Source: Citrus sinensis (lineage: Eukaryota > Streptophyta > Magnoliopsida > Sapindales > Rutaceae). From it: DNA of 64,000 bases. The notes below the pieces were generated by a model, which saw nothing but the letters and a program-made list of their open reading frames with translations, searched no databases and had not been told where the DNA came from. How positions within the stretch are numbered: position 1 is the stretch's first letter; each line of letters opens with the position of its first letter. The position numbers were made by a program, and so were the translations under genes. Positions 37,149 through 48,516 of the stretch are shown one piece after another. The stretch is taken from the NCBI RefSeq assembly GCF_022201045.2, contig NC_068564.1, positions 310,001 through 374,000 on the forward strand, in the 5' to 3' direction.

Positions 37149-37679
37149 ATGGCAGAAGAATCGTCGTCCTCTTGCTCCGCTCAGGCAACGAAGAAAATAT
37201 CGCTGAAGACGGCGGACGGGCATCTATTCGAGGTGGAGGAGCCGGTGGCGATGGAGTTCGAGATCGTGAAGTCTTTCTTCGACGAGAACGACGACGCATC
37301 GGAGGACACGGTGGTGCCGCTGCCGAACGTGTCGGCGGCGCCGCTGTCGTACATAATCGAATTCTGTAGGGCCCATGTGGAGTTTCGCAAGAAGAGGTCG
37401 CCGAAGCAGGAGGTGAAGACGTTCAACGAGGAGTTTGGGAAGAGCAAGAGCAACGACGAGTTGAAGGAGATGATTCTGGTGGCGAATTATTTGAATATCA
37501 AGGACATGTTGGACTATTTGACGGAGACTGTGGCCAACAGGATCAAGAACAAGAGCGTCGAGTACGTCAGGAAGTTTTTTGGGATTGAAAACGATTTCAC
37601 GCCCGAGGAGGAGGAAGCGGCCAGGAAGGAGTATGAGTGGGCTTTTGAGGGCGTTGATCCAGATGATGATGATGTTTAA
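37149..37679 (+). CDS. SKP1-like protein (ASK family), intronless, copy 2
   Basis: A 176-aa SKP1-like adaptor of SCF ubiquitin ligases. Residues of about 12-32 (ATKKISLKTADGHLFEVEEP) open the POZ fold. VVPLPNVSAAPLSYIIEFCR follows, then KTFNEEFGKSKSNDELKEMI and LVANYLNIKDMLDYL. VANRIKNKSVEYVRKFFGI and NDFTPEEEEAARKEYEWAFEG form the conserved F-box-binding end, followed by an acidic tail DPDDDD. It is more GC-rich than its surroundings. It is closer to canonical SKP1 than copy 1 (ANYLNIK, WAFE), but the two share IKNKSV.YVR and the KKI.LK..DG start, so they are relatives. The Ser-rich N-terminus is shorter here. Confidence 0.9.
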   Translation: MAEESSSSCSAQATKKISLKTADGHLFEVEEPVAMEFEIVKSFFDENDDASEDTVVPLPNVSAAPLSYIIEFCRAHVEFRKKRSPKQEVKTFNEEFGKSKSNDELKEMILVANYLNIKDMLDYLTETVANRIKNKSVEYVRKFFGIENDFTPEEEEAARKEYEWAFEGVDPDDDDV

Positions 37680-38472
37680 TTGCTTAACAGCTTAAGCTCT
37701 TTTTCCTTTTCATTCTAATCCGCCCAACCAACCATTATTTAATTGAAGCGGTTTTCTTTTATGTTTTACAGTAATTACCGAAAGCTGAATTTGATCATCA
37801 TCTGTGAGGTGATCGCTTCTTTCAATTTATATTAATTTAGTGCTTTTTAAAGCTAGAATGCATGCTGTTCTCTTCTTTGGTCATTTCGAATGTTAGCTCT
37901 GCTCAAGTGTGATGGCCAGCTTTGTTCCAAACGCCTCATGCCTCAATGTGCTTTCATTATACCACCCACTTGATGGCGCCGCGCCGCCCTTAATCTGCGC
38001 ACTAGTGACGAGAGCTACCATTTGAATCTGATTTTGTGTGTGGTATGAAAAACTCGTGATAAAAAACAATATAATAATGTAACACAAAAGGCAGAGCACG
38101 CCGAATGAGTACACCACCATTGACATTGAACTCAAAAGTTCTCCGGTAGTTTCTTTTCCAAAGTTCAAATAAGCAAGCCATTATCCTTTCTTCTGTCAGA
38201 GAAAAAGCCCACCCTGTGAGAGAGACACTTCATTTAAAAGAAGAGCAGATAATACAAAAGTTTTAGTTTAAAAGAAGAGCAGATAATATGATCCACCTGA
38301 GTGCTAACCCTATCACAACAGAATGGAATTGACTTAATCCACAAACTGTCTTTGAGTGTCTGATAATAACTACTACCAAACTAAAACTACAGCTACCACT
38401 TAATTAGTATAGATAAACACACACTACTCGGATCAGATCCATTGTTAATGTTCAAAAGCTTCGATAAGTCAT
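37680..38472. other. Convergent 3' regions of SKP1-like copy 2 and NF-YC
   Basis: About 0.8 kb containing both 3' UTRs. A 21-bp direct repeat (TTTAAAAGAAGAGCAGATAA) occurs at about 38234 and 38269. A 91-codon minus ORF (37893-38168) has two hydrophobic stretches but no family resemblance and is not called as a gene. Confidence 0.4.
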
Positions 38473-39285
38473 TCAAGGGTCATTTTGCTGTTGTTGAGGT
38501 TGCTGCTGCTGTTGTGCTTGACTCTGACTCTGAGGCCATGGCATAAAAGCCACAGGAGGTCGAGGCTGCTGGCCAGAATAAAGTGCTGCTTGATCGACTG
38601 GCTTTCCCATGATCATCCCTGTATGCCCCACGGGGTGCTGTGGCGGGACATAGTATAAGGGCATATCACCAGGTGAACCTACCACTGGAAGAGCGCCCTT
38701 GGTGACCCCAAGTCCCTCCTCTTTCAACTCATCTCTAGGAATAATATCCACCAAGAAATCAAAAACATCAGTCCTTGAAATGGCAGCCGCTATATCATTC
38801 TTTTGCAGTGTTCTCCTTTTATTCTCTTCTGTGTGGATCCAAGACCGCAGAGTTAGTTCCAAAATAAACATCTCACAAGCCTTGGCAAATATGACAGGGG
38901 CCTCTGCTGAAATCATTCTCACATCTTCATCAGCTTTCATAATTTTCTTGATCCTAGCAAGTGGGAGGCTGTGATTCTTGAAGTCGGCCGTTTGCTCAAT
39001 TTCTTGCATTTGATTGGACCAGAACATCTGAAGCTGCTGCTGTTGTTGCTGCTGCTGTTGGTGGTGAAAGTGCTGGGCTTGTTGGTAGGCAAGCTGGTGC
39101 GGAGAACTGGCGAAAGTAGATGGAGGCTGGGTTGGGGAGGGGACGGCCACAGCAGGAGTACCAGAAGCCACCAAAGGAGCCGTATGGTAGGGAGGATATG
39201 ACATCTGACCAGCACCAGCTACAACCCCCATCACAGGCTGCTGCTGTTGCTGTTGTTGTTGTTGTGTTTGATCTGATTGATCCAT
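38473..39285 (-). CDS. NF-YC: Nuclear transcription factor Y subunit C (NF-YC1/4 type)
   Basis: NF-YC pairs with NF-YB through a histone fold; the dimer recruits NF-YA to CCAAT boxes or CONSTANS-type proteins in flowering, light and ABA responses. The single coding exon gives 270 aa from the ATG at 39285 ([10 protein letters not shown]). A frame upstream adds residues but would start in the leader after the splice acceptor. The N-terminus has two Gln runs. The histone fold covers about residues 105-185, with [60 protein letters not shown] and [10 protein letters not shown]. The tail [11 protein letters not shown]...GMIMGKPVD resembles NF-YC1/4 rather than NF-YC3/9. A splice acceptor at 39336 and donor at 42094 indicate a 2.76-kb intron in the 5' leader. 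Confidence 0.93.
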   Translation of the reverse strand: MDQSDQTQQQQQQQQQPVMGVVAGAGQMSYPPYHTAPLVASGTPAVAVPSPTQPPSTFASSPHQLAYQQAQHFHHQQQQQQQQQLQMFWSNQMQEIEQTADFKNHSLPLARIKKIMKADEDVRMISAEAPVIFAKACEMFILELTLRSWIHTEENKRRTLQKNDIAAAISRTDVFDFLVDIIPRDELKEEGLGVTKGALPVVGSPGDMPLYYVPPQHPVGHTGMIMGKPVDQAALYSGQQPRPPVAFMPWPQSQSQAQQQQQPQQQQNDP

Positions 39286-39335
39286 GCCCAATTTTTTAAA
39301 ACTTTTCCTCTTCAAGCTATATTCTCATCACAATA

Positions 39336-42094
39336 CTGCAAAAGATCAATGCAACAAGATGCATGCTGAGTCTCAATTTAACGTTGCAGACAAAATACAG
39401 TGTCAATATGAGGCAAAACATCACCCTAACACAAGTACACTCATAAAGAACAATCGTGCCTCACGTTGCTTTAGAAGGAAAATCCAAATTAGCATTGTAC
39501 GAGCTAGCAATATCAAAAAGTTTTTCAAATTTGTTCGTTTACTATTTGGACAAGAAAAATGATGTTTTCAGTATGCCTGACCAAACAAACTTATTTCAGT
39601 GTAAGTTTCAAGTTATGTTCAAATCAAGCCAACACCATATACATGCTGAATCAATTTAACAAGCTTAGTAAGGAAAATTTTCACTAATATTAAAGCACCA
39701 AATCAATTAAGCATATAGGTAAAATCATCCAGCTTCATTGCATTTCCTTTTATGTTGGGAAACATATATTCTCAAAGTTCACTTGCAAACTTATCAACAA
39801 ATTCATGAAGGAACTCATTTTAAACAATTGCAGTCTTTCAGACATATTGCATCCAGAAGAATAACAATAGTTTGTCAAATTAATTGTAAAACCTCAGAGG
39901 ACCCTAGATTATTACCTCTTTGCGGATATGCAAGACTCTGGCCAAAAGAAGTTGTCAACTTGGATTTCTTAGGCCCTATAATTTTTAACAAATGTAAAGA
40001 GCAACTAACTTCTTTATGGTCAAACATGAATGAAAGTAGTAGCTCCACCATGAACAAAAGTGAAGGAGACGACACACTCTAACTAATACCAGGCCAGTCT
40101 CACAAGCACCAGCCACAAACTTTTGACTGACCCCAAACCCACCATTCTTTCATAAGACGGTATTAACATGGAGCTCTTATGTAGGTACAAGGACTAACCA
40201 CCCAATTTGTAATGCACTGTGTTCTTTTTTTTTCATCTTAGAAAAGTAGTGAAAAAAATTTAAAGACTGGATCTTAATGAGAAACTCCTCAATTAGAATG
40301 TATGGTATTCTCAGACTTTTCCTAGAACTTTTTTATGAGTCAGTCCTTGTGCAGCTGATCCATTCTTTCAACACAATAACTCATTTGGGTAACTTCTTCC
40401 ATCCATCCATTATCATGAACCATCCCTTTATTAACAAGTATTAACTCTCCCAGCAAATTACATTTTTGTAAGGCTGGATAGACTAACATATTTTTTCCTC
40501 AGATGAATCCTAATGTCTAATTCCAAACCTACACCATAAGTTATCACTAAAGCATAGAGAAGATGATTGGCAACTCCCCATATCAATCACTTTTGTTTCT
40601 CCTATTTCTTGGTGGATTAATTTACACTCAGTTTTAGTTATACATATATCTTTCAAGATAAAAAGGTTTTCCAAGAGCTATTTACATGTAGCTCCCTGTC
40701 CAAAAAAAGTGCCAAAAAAAAAAAAAAAAAAAATTCGTGAGGAATCATGTCATCACATAAAACCAACAATACTACTATAAGCCAAATGAACCATGTAATG
40801 GAGCATCAAGGACAAGTCTCACAATCCACAGGCACAAAAAATTCAGAATCTACGACAAAAGAAATTATATTACATAGAGGAATTTAAAGAAAATTATTGG
40901 TGAAAATCCAAGATAGACCAATTCCAACCATGCTCTTTAATTCCACAAAGTTGGATAAACAGAGTTCAGGTCAAGAAGCCCCCCGTTCTTCATCTCTACC
41001 AAAGAATTAATAACCACCATTCTAGTGCAACATAGAACTGAATAACAAATTCAGATACCGAGCCAATTGCAGAAGTTTCATATCAGAATGACAAGTACTA
41101 AACAAATTACTAGTCAAGTGCCAAAAGGTAGCTCAAAAGAAAACATAAATGATAGAAAGCACGATAGAAGGAAGATTGTAATTAGTAGTTTTCTTCCCTT
41201 TTTTAGCTTTTTATTTTTTGAGGTGGTTTTTTTTGGGGGGGGGGGGGTGTTAAAACCACCGCTAAGGAAAGGAAGCTAAAGAATATTTTAATTATATTTC
41301 CTTTTCCTTTCCAACAGTTTGTCGGAAAACCACCTAAGGATATTGCTGATGCAAAGTACCCTTCTAAGGATTTATCTAGAATTGCTCTATCCCGCTAATA
41401 CCAAAGTCAACCAAATAAAAACATATGAAGCACCATAAAAACACCAATTGTCACAAATCAAATGGTTTACAACAAAATTGGCTCCAAACAATGGAATAAT
41501 TCCAGCTCTAAACTGGGAAAAGTTGCTCATGCAAAACTCATGTACAGAGCATATTTGCTTAAATATACATGCACATAAACACAACAATCACAGGTAACAT
41601 AGAAAATAAATATAGGCACTAACCCCAATTCTAGCAAAAATAACCCATTAAAAGCTTTTTTTTCTCTCTCTCTGTTTTGGGTGGGGGGGTTGCGTAGTTA
41701 TTCACTTTCCCAAACTTACTGAGCAAAATCAAGAACGATCAACCACCAAAACCAAACGTTTGAAGCTAAATGAAATTAAACAAAGCAGTGCAAAGCATCA
41801 AGGCACAAATCTTGCACAAATGAGACACTGATTTAGCCGAAACAAAAGCTCTAATAGCATACTTCGTAGCAGAAAATGGACATTTTTCAACTACTTAACC
41901 TCAAAAATAGCTAATCATAGACCACAAGCTAACATAAAACACAATAAATGAAAACAACAGTTCATTACAATCCATATTTTGCCTTTCTTTCGTTCATCAG
42001 ACCAACCAAAGAGAGTACACAAACAACATAAAAATGATAAAGAAATGGCAAAAATGAAAATAACCCATTAATCAAAACGAGAAGATAAAATTAC
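39336..42094 (-). other. Long 5'-leader intron of the NF-YC gene
   Basis: On the minus strand a donor TGG|GTAATTTT sits at 42095/42094 and an acceptor TTTTGCAG at 39336, about 50 bp before the NF-YC start codon. Upstream of the donor is a leader-like exon (about 42095-42190, GAGAGAAAG-rich). The 2.76-kb interval contains only unsupported short ORFs, a 13-base G run (41235-41247) and A/T runs such as near 40713-40731. The intron is inferred from splice signals, not from transcripts. Confidence 0.6.
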
Positions 42095-42285
42095 CCACTG
42101 ATTGCTCGAGCTGAATCTTCAAGAAGAGCTTATTGAGTTAGCAGAAACCCTAAGAGAGAGAAAGTAGAGTGAAGGTTAAACTTAAAAAGGGAGGGAGGGA
42201 CGGAGAGAGCCCTTTGAATGTTTATTTTCAAGTCTTGGAAAACTTTCGGACACCGAGGAGACTTCTGCGGGTATCTGTGCGATGA

Positions 42286-42567
42286 CACGTGTCGTCCAGT
42301 AAGGGTTCTGACTCATAATGGGATGTTCACGATATCCACGTGGATGAAAGCTGCTGGACGTTGGGCCAGAGAAAGGCACTCGCGCAAACGACTGTGACGT
42401 CTGAGGGAAAAGCCTGCGAATGTTGGTGGGGGTATTTTGGGTATTAAATCAAAACAATGATGGCGTTCTGGGAAATTGGTTGGAGTGGTGTTTTCTGCTG
42501 ATGATAGCACGTGGAAATCAGCGGTTGTCTTCTGTAGGGTCACGTGAAACGCCAGTGCACGCACGTG
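42286..42567. promoter_or_regulatory. Cluster of five perfect G-boxes (CACGTG) upstream of NF-YC
   Basis: CACGTG occurs at 42286-42291, 42337-42342, 42508-42513, 42541-42546 and 42562-42567, about 100-380 bp upstream of the inferred first exon of the NF-YC gene. The first is embedded in ACACGTGT, an ABRE-like palindrome. G-boxes bind bZIP (ABF/HY5) and bHLH (PIF/MYC) factors. One hexamer is expected about once per 4 kb by chance, so five in 282 bp are unlikely to be random. Confidence 0.7.
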
Positions 42568-44287
42568 ACCAAAATTTATTTTCGTGAGGTGAGTATTGAG
42601 TTCCCTCTCTGTCCCTCTTAGCATCGGTGACATAATTTTGTGGGTCCGTACTGCACTTCTCAATCTTTATTTTTTTTTGTACATTTCTAAAATATCGCAT
42701 CACATATCACAAACAATTTATAGTTATAATAACAAATATTTTGTTATGAAATATTTGTAACAATTGTAATATGTAAGACAGATTATTTCGCCTTTCTCCT
42801 TACATTTACAACACAACTTAATTTTCTTTGTTATTGTCTTGTATGTTTTTTAAGATTAGATAAGCCAATCTAATTTGACAGGTTCACTAAAATTATATAA
42901 TGTTAATGGCTTAAAATGTTCCTTTCAACTCGCTTAAAATTTCTCTCCCAAGGTGAGAGGGATTCGAGATAGAAGCAACCAACTAGATGATGGATTTATA
43001 TTTGACGCCTAGCCCCTAAATTTTTGCTGAAGTTTCAATCCCCACTTCACAAATCCAACTTAATTCCTAATCAAAGATCAATGGGGAGTGTAGTCTGAAT
43101 TTCATTAGACGCAGGATAGTTTGTGCAATTGGTCAATTCTGCATCTTCAAATATCACTTAAAAGTCTATTTCAGGTAGTTGGCTATTGGTAATGATCATT
43201 TTCAGATCAAAATAAAAATTCAGCATCATGAGATTTAAGTAGACCACTATTGAAAATGAAATCATTTTTCACTGATCAACAAAAGTATAACATCTCAAAA
43301 ACTAAAGACTGGTTATCATAAAGATGCAAAACTAATGGGTGGGAAACCTTGACATCCCCTCATCAGTAAGCATTCTGTTCAAGTTTTATACTCATGGAGG
43401 CCCGGGCCATACACAAGTTCTACCTACGGCCAAAAAGACAGCTTCTGGATTTGTTCACACTAGGCCTACAAAACCACAAAACAAACGTTATCAGATACCT
43501 GAACTAATAAAACTAGAAAAACTGAATCCCAATAGTGCAAAAGAATTCTATAACCATCCATAAGAGTAATAGGAAGGAACATAAAGCAAAAGCATCGCAC
43601 CAGATCGCCGCCATCTCTTTGACAGCCACGATAGCTAAGATAATGGGCAGAGACAATATTGAACATGTGAGCATGGGCTTAAATCCCTCGCGCCGTGGGA
43701 AAAGAATATAACAATAAGAGAGAAGGAAAAAAAATTAAAAAGGGGCAAACAATTGGTGGAAATTGAAAACAAACTTAATAAACACATTAAAAGCCAAATA
43801 AAGAGGCCATCACAGATTACAGTGAAGGGAATTCAAAAAGAAAAAAAATACAAAGAATCTGCTTTTGGTTCATAAGTTTTAATATCACGATCAGAAATAC
43901 GCATACAGCAATATCAGCAACTTCTAGGTGGCAAATAGAAGAGAGGCATTTCTTTTCCGTTTCCACTAGAAAACCGATCCATCTTAAACCTACCACACTA
44001 TACATGCACAAAGCTTCCATATATGTAAACCATAGATTCCTTTAAAACTGAAGAGCGCTAAAAATAACATAGCATCATCATCCACACATCACAAATTAAA
44101 GCTCACCAGAAAATGTGAAAGACATTTCCAAACCAAACAACCATCTGAAGTAGAAACTTTAAAAGTGAAGTAGAAACTTTGAAAGTTTAACAGGGCAAAT
44201 CATAAACCAGATGAATATTGTATTCAAGTCCAATTTAGATAAATAATGCTTTGCTTCTACTGTGAACTAAAAGTTCAGTCCTTACAC
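42568..44287. other. Intergenic between NF-YC promoter and RH42 3' end
   Basis: About 1.7 kb of AT-rich DNA. An imperfect short tandem repeat (GTGAAGTAGAAACTTT, two copies) lies at about 44145-44187. No coding region is supported; the frames at 43339-43563 and 43817-44020 carry no motif. Confidence 0.4.
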
Positions 44288-47200
44288 TTATACAACCGAG
44301 TATCTGCCCGGTTGAGCTCCACCAGGAAGTGATAGTGCCTGATTTGTGAAGTCTTCCAAAACACGTTTTAACTCAGCTTTAGCTCTCTTGACGGACTGTT
44401 CAGTAGGGCCCTCAATGAACAAGTAAAGCTTGCGCTCTCCTGGGCCAGCGATCCGGCTAGGTGGGAAATATTGACCCCTTGTGGTAATAGCAGCTCCAGT
44501 CCATTCTGAAATTGGACCCAAAGTTTCCTTGTGCGTAACCTTCCATCGAGCATTCTGTGGAAAATCATTAATCTCCAATTCTGCTTCATAATGTTCGGGC
44601 ATTGCATCAGCTTGAATCTTTGCCAGATTATGCTGCAAGTTAATGGCAGCTGCTAATGCTGCCGCCCGAGCTGCCCCATCATTTGGTACCACAGGCAGCC
44701 CGGTTGCAGAGACAGTTGGTGCTGCTCCAGGAATTGATAGGCCAAGTACACCAGGCAGAGAAATAGGTAGTCCAGCATTTGGAAGCAGTTGAGCGGCAGA
44801 AATAGGAGTTGGCATTGAAGCTGACGCCTTGGAGGCAGCAGCAATAGCTGAGATCTTAGCAAGGGCATCTTGCTGTGAGATGTCACCACCTGCCTTCCTG
44901 ATTCCTTCATCTTCATCATCAGAATCTGACTTGTCTTCCTCAAAGCCATATTCTTTTGCCTGAGCTTTCTTCGCTGCTTTCCTCTTCTCATCTTCCTCTT
45001 CATTAAATTTAAAACCACTTCCACCATAACCAGTTCCATGGGCTTGCTCAAGCCCCTGATTCACTTTAGCCATGAAACTATCAGCAAGAGCTTTCAGGTC
45101 ATCAGGAACAACTTGCTCAGATAGTTCCAATGCCTTTACAAGATCTGGAGAATATTTTGCATCCTCCTCAGAGATAAATGTAATGGCACAGCCTTTTCGA
45201 CCAGCTCTTCCAGTCCTACCAACGCGATGAACATAATCTTCATAGTGGTTTGGTGCATCAAAGTTGATTACTAGTTCAAGCTCCTTTACATCTAAACCCC
45301 TAGCTGCAACACTAGTAGCAATCAACAAATTGCAGACATTGCTCTTGAAATCAGAAATGGTTGACTCACGATCAGTCTGATCCTTCGCCCCATGAAGCGA
45401 AAGGCAAGGATAACCATGCTTAAGCAAATCCCTGAACAAAGCATCACATTTTTCCTGACTGTGGACAAATATCAAAATTTTCCCCTTCTCGTACCATTCA
45501 CCTAGAAGTTCCAAAAGTCTCAAGAACCTGTCACTTTCTGGCCTCACCTCAACCAACTGAGTTATATCTTTGTTTACGACACTTCTCCCACCAACCTGTA
45601 TCTCGACAGGTTTGTTCAACACCTTACGGGCCAAAATTTCAACCTGACGAGGAAAAGTAGCAGAAAAGAGGACAGTTTGGCGATCTGGCCTAATATTTTG
45701 AACAATTCGAGTGATCTGAGGTTCAAAGCCCATGTCAAACATTCGATCTGCTTCATCCATGACCAAATAGGTTACTCTTCTCAAATTTGTAATTTTCCCT
45801 CCACTTGTGCAAAGTATATCAATCATTCGACCTGGAGTACAAACAACAATTTCAGTCCCACGTTTTAATTCACTGATTTGTTGGGCAACACCAGAACCAC
45901 CATAGACAGGCACACATCTGACACCCATTACCTTTGCAAACTTCCTGATATCACTGTGGATCTGCTGAACAAGCTCCCTAGTTGGTGCCATTATCAGCCC
46001 AACTGGCCCATCCCCAGCTGCTACAGGCGGTTGGTCCTTGATATGCCTCAACATTGGCAGCACAAATGCAAGGGTTTTCCCTGAGCCAGTTTTTGCAACG
46101 CCGATGCAGTCTCGACCACTCATAATAACTGGTAACGCCTGCGCTTGGATAGGCATGGGCTTTTCATAGTTAAGCTTCCTTATTGTCTCCATAATTTTGC
46201 TTGTAAGACCAGTTTGATGCCAGGTTTTAATTGGTTTGGGCACATCCTTTCCATGTATCTTCAACTCCAGTTGTTTCCTATATGCAGAGACCTCTTCAGG
46301 AGTCATTCTTGCTATCTCCTTTACTTCAATATAAAAGTTCTTCCTGAAAGGCTGATAATCAATCTTTGAGTGGTCAACAATGGATAATTTCTCGGCTTTT
46401 GTCTTTTTCACCCTCTTCATGAATTCATCATCGTCTTCATCTTCTAGAGGCTTCTCATCATTCTCCAGGTCCCCATAATCTGAATCAGAATCTTCGCCAG
46501 GAATTATTCTCCCAAGTGACTTATTGGAACTTTTCTTTGGCTGTTCACCATTACTCCTCCTATCACCCTTACGATCCATCTTCTTTGACTCCACATTATT
46601 ACCATCGGTGAACGAAGGTTCCACGGTATTTTGTAGCTTCTCAACTTCAGGTAACACCATAGAGTTCATGAAAGCATCAAGTGGATCAATATCCTCATCC
46701 TCAGCAGCCCCAATTTGCAAAGCAGGAGCAGCTGAACCACCGTCAGAGTCTACCAACATTGCATCTCCAACTTGGTTTTCAGAAGGCTTGGGCTCTTCAT
46801 CTGCATCCATATCTGTCTCAGATTTTCCTGTTTGGGGTACTTCTTCATCATCAGAATCTTCTCGATCAAGGGTCCAGTTCCTCCCAGCCTTGGGCTCCTC
46901 AACATTTGCATCTCCACGATTTTCTCTCTCGGATTCCTCCTTCTTCCTTTTCAACTCTTGCCACTCCTGAACTCTCCTTCTCCTCTTTTCCATTTCCTCA
47001 TCCAGCTTCCGCTGTTCATCCTCTAGTTCTTCTTCTCGGGTTTTCTTCTCTTTCTTGTCAGAATCATCCTCAACCAGTTTTTCCCTTGGGCTCTCGTCAT
47101 TTTCATCCCTATGCCTGTTTGACCGGCTAAGACTCCGTTCGCGAACTCTCTCCTTATGATCATCATCATGTCTCCTACGACGCTTTCGATCACGGTCCTT

Positions 47201-47620
47201 GTCTTCATCACTATCATCACTTTCAACTTTGCGGCGTTTCTCCCTATCCCTTGATTTCCTTTCCCTATCTTTTTCCTTGTCTCTATCTCTCTCACGCTCC
47301 CTCTTCTCCCTCTCTCTGTCCCGTTCCCTCCTTTCCCGTTCTCTCTCTCTCTCCCGCTCTCTATCTTCACGTTCACGATCCCTCTTCTCCCTCTCTCTTT
47401 CTTTTTCTCTTGCCCTTTCCCTCTTCTCCTCTCTCTCCTTCTCCCTATCCCTATCTCTATCTCTCCTCCTGTCTCTGTCTCTATGCTTATCCTTCTCCTT
47501 CTCCTTATCATGCTTATCCTCATCAGAATCAGTGCTCTGCTCTCTCTCAGAGCGCCTACTCTTCTCCCTGTGTTTCTCCTTCTCTTTTTCCCTATCACGG
47601 TCACGATGGGAATGTGCCAT
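44288..47620 (-). CDS. RH42: DEAD-box ATP-dependent RNA helicase 42 (PRP5/DDX46 type)
   Basis: A homologue of yeast Prp5 and human DDX46, which remodel U2 snRNP at branch-site recognition; the Arabidopsis protein RCF1 is cold-induced and keeps splicing of cold-response genes accurate. The single coding exon gives 1110 aa from ATG at 47620 (MAHSHRDRDREKEKEK). The first 180 or so residues are an Arg/Asp/Glu/Lys repeat region (RDRE, RERE), as in spliceosomal RS-like domains. An acidic linker follows. The helicase core runs from about residue 440 to 860: PIQAQALPVIMSGRDCIG, AKTGSGKT (about 505), APTRELVQQI, TPGRMID, VMDEADRMFDMGFEPQ (about 620), SATFPRQ, ATSVAARGLD and HRVGRTGRAG (about 800). A KH-like C-terminal region with LPGGAQPGRYSVV closes the protein. 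Upstream the minus strand has an acceptor-like TTTCAG and a (CAG)7 tract, so a 5'-leader intron is likely. Confidence 0.94.
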   Translation of the reverse strand: MAHSHRDRDREKEKEKHREKSRRSEREQSTDSDEDKHDKEKEKDKHRDRDRRRDRDRDREKEREEKRERAREKEREREKRDREREDRERERERERERRERDREREKRERERDRDKEKDRERKSRDREKRRKVESDDSDEDKDRDRKRRRRHDDDHKERVRERSLSRSNRHRDENDESPREKLVEDDSDKKEKKTREEELEDEQRKLDEEMEKRRRRVQEWQELKRKKEESERENRGDANVEEPKAGRNWTLDREDSDDEEVPQTGKSETDMDADEEPKPSENQVGDAMLVDSDGGSAAPALQIGAAEDEDIDPLDAFMNSMVLPEVEKLQNTVEPSFTDGNNVESKKMDRKGDRRSNGEQPKKSSNKSLGRIIPGEDSDSDYGDLENDEKPLEDEDDDEFMKRVKKTKAEKLSIVDHSKIDYQPFRKNFYIEVKEIARMTPEEVSAYRKQLELKIHGKDVPKPIKTWHQTGLTSKIMETIRKLNYEKPMPIQAQALPVIMSGRDCIGVAKTGSGKTLAFVLPMLRHIKDQPPVAAGDGPVGLIMAPTRELVQQIHSDIRKFAKVMGVRCVPVYGGSGVAQQISELKRGTEIVVCTPGRMIDILCTSGGKITNLRRVTYLVMDEADRMFDMGFEPQITRIVQNIRPDRQTVLFSATFPRQVEILARKVLNKPVEIQVGGRSVVNKDITQLVEVRPESDRFLRLLELLGEWYEKGKILIFVHSQEKCDALFRDLLKHGYPCLSLHGAKDQTDRESTISDFKSNVCNLLIATSVAARGLDVKELELVINFDAPNHYEDYVHRVGRTGRAGRKGCAITFISEEDAKYSPDLVKALELSEQVVPDDLKALADSFMAKVNQGLEQAHGTGYGGSGFKFNEEEDEKRKAAKKAQAKEYGFEEDKSDSDDEDEGIRKAGGDISQQDALAKISAIAAASKASASMPTPISAAQLLPNAGLPISLPGVLGLSIPGAAPTVSATGLPVVPNDGAARAAALAAAINLQHNLAKIQADAMPEHYEAELEINDFPQNARWKVTHKETLGPISEWTGAAITTRGQYFPPSRIAGPGERKLYLFIEGPTEQSVKRAKAELKRVLEDFTNQALSLPGGAQPGRYSVV

Positions 47621-48508
47621 GGCTCTTGTCTCCAAGTTCGAGAATGTAAATCTGAAATTTACCAAAAATAAATAAATAAAATGGATAATTACAACTTAAC
47701 GAATACGAACAAATAACACACAGAGCAACAGCATAATCAAACAGAAGCAAGTAGTTGTGGTCGCGGTGGCGGTGCATTAAATCAATTTAAGATTCAGGAA
47801 TCAACAATTCAAATCAAACCCTAAGTGAAGATTTATATATGAAACTAATATTCAGAAATCAAATCCTAATACTAATACTGACCTCCTCCGCCTCCTGCTG
47901 CTGCTGCTGCTGCTGCTTGATGATGATTCAGGCGCGGCGACGGACAAGCGCGGCGGTTGCGGAGGTTTTACTTCACCGTACTGAAAAGAATATAGAGTTT
48001 TTGAAAAAAAAATTAATTGCCCCCGCCCCACTCAAAATATCCTTTAATTTTTCTACTTTTCCCAATTTCACTTGTACGAGATTACATAATTGCCCCCGTA
48101 AAGTCCCCCCATCTCTTAAATCCTACACCGTTCTAATTGGTGATTGGCTGATTGCCCCAGGTAAGCGCAATCCGTGTTGACGTTCCGTACGCATAATTTT
48201 TCATTTTTTATGTAATTTTCATGAGTGTGTAATTTTTTTTTTAGTTAGAATATTATAAGTGTTCATATTATTTGATAGCGAAAATGAGTGATTAAACTAA
48301 TCAAAATTTTATATTCCGTATCTCAAAACACATCCAAATCTCTCCGAGTGTTAATTTTTTTACTGATCGTATCATTTAACTCATGATGGTTGTTTGATTT
48401 TAATAATAAGAATACTTTTAATTAATTAAATAATTTTTAAAAATAGTTAATTAAGAAATTAAATAAAAATTATGAAAAAAATTGTCATAAATAATTAAAA
48501 ATATTCTT
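47621..48508. other. RH42 5' leader and promoter region
   Basis: On the plus strand a (CTG)7 trinucleotide repeat lies at about 47895-47916, inside the expected leader of the minus-strand RH42 gene. An acceptor-like site about 33 bp upstream of the start codon suggests a leader intron. The remainder up to the MITE is AT-rich without features. Confidence 0.45.
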
Positions 48509-48516
48509 ATTCCCAA

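Noticed and set aside
37893-38168. A 91-codon minus-strand frame with hydrophobic segments.
   Set aside because: No family resemblance, no supporting promoter, and it lies in the convergent 3' regions of two real genes.
39738-40082. A 114-codon plus-strand frame inside the NF-YC leader intron.
   Set aside because: No motif and AT-rich composition typical of intron sequence; likely chance.
47023-47675. Long open frames on both strands and in several frames over the N-terminal part of RH42 (Arg/Glu-rich or Ser/Leu-rich).
   Set aside because: They are by-products of the low-complexity RDRE repeat coding of RH42 on the minus strand.
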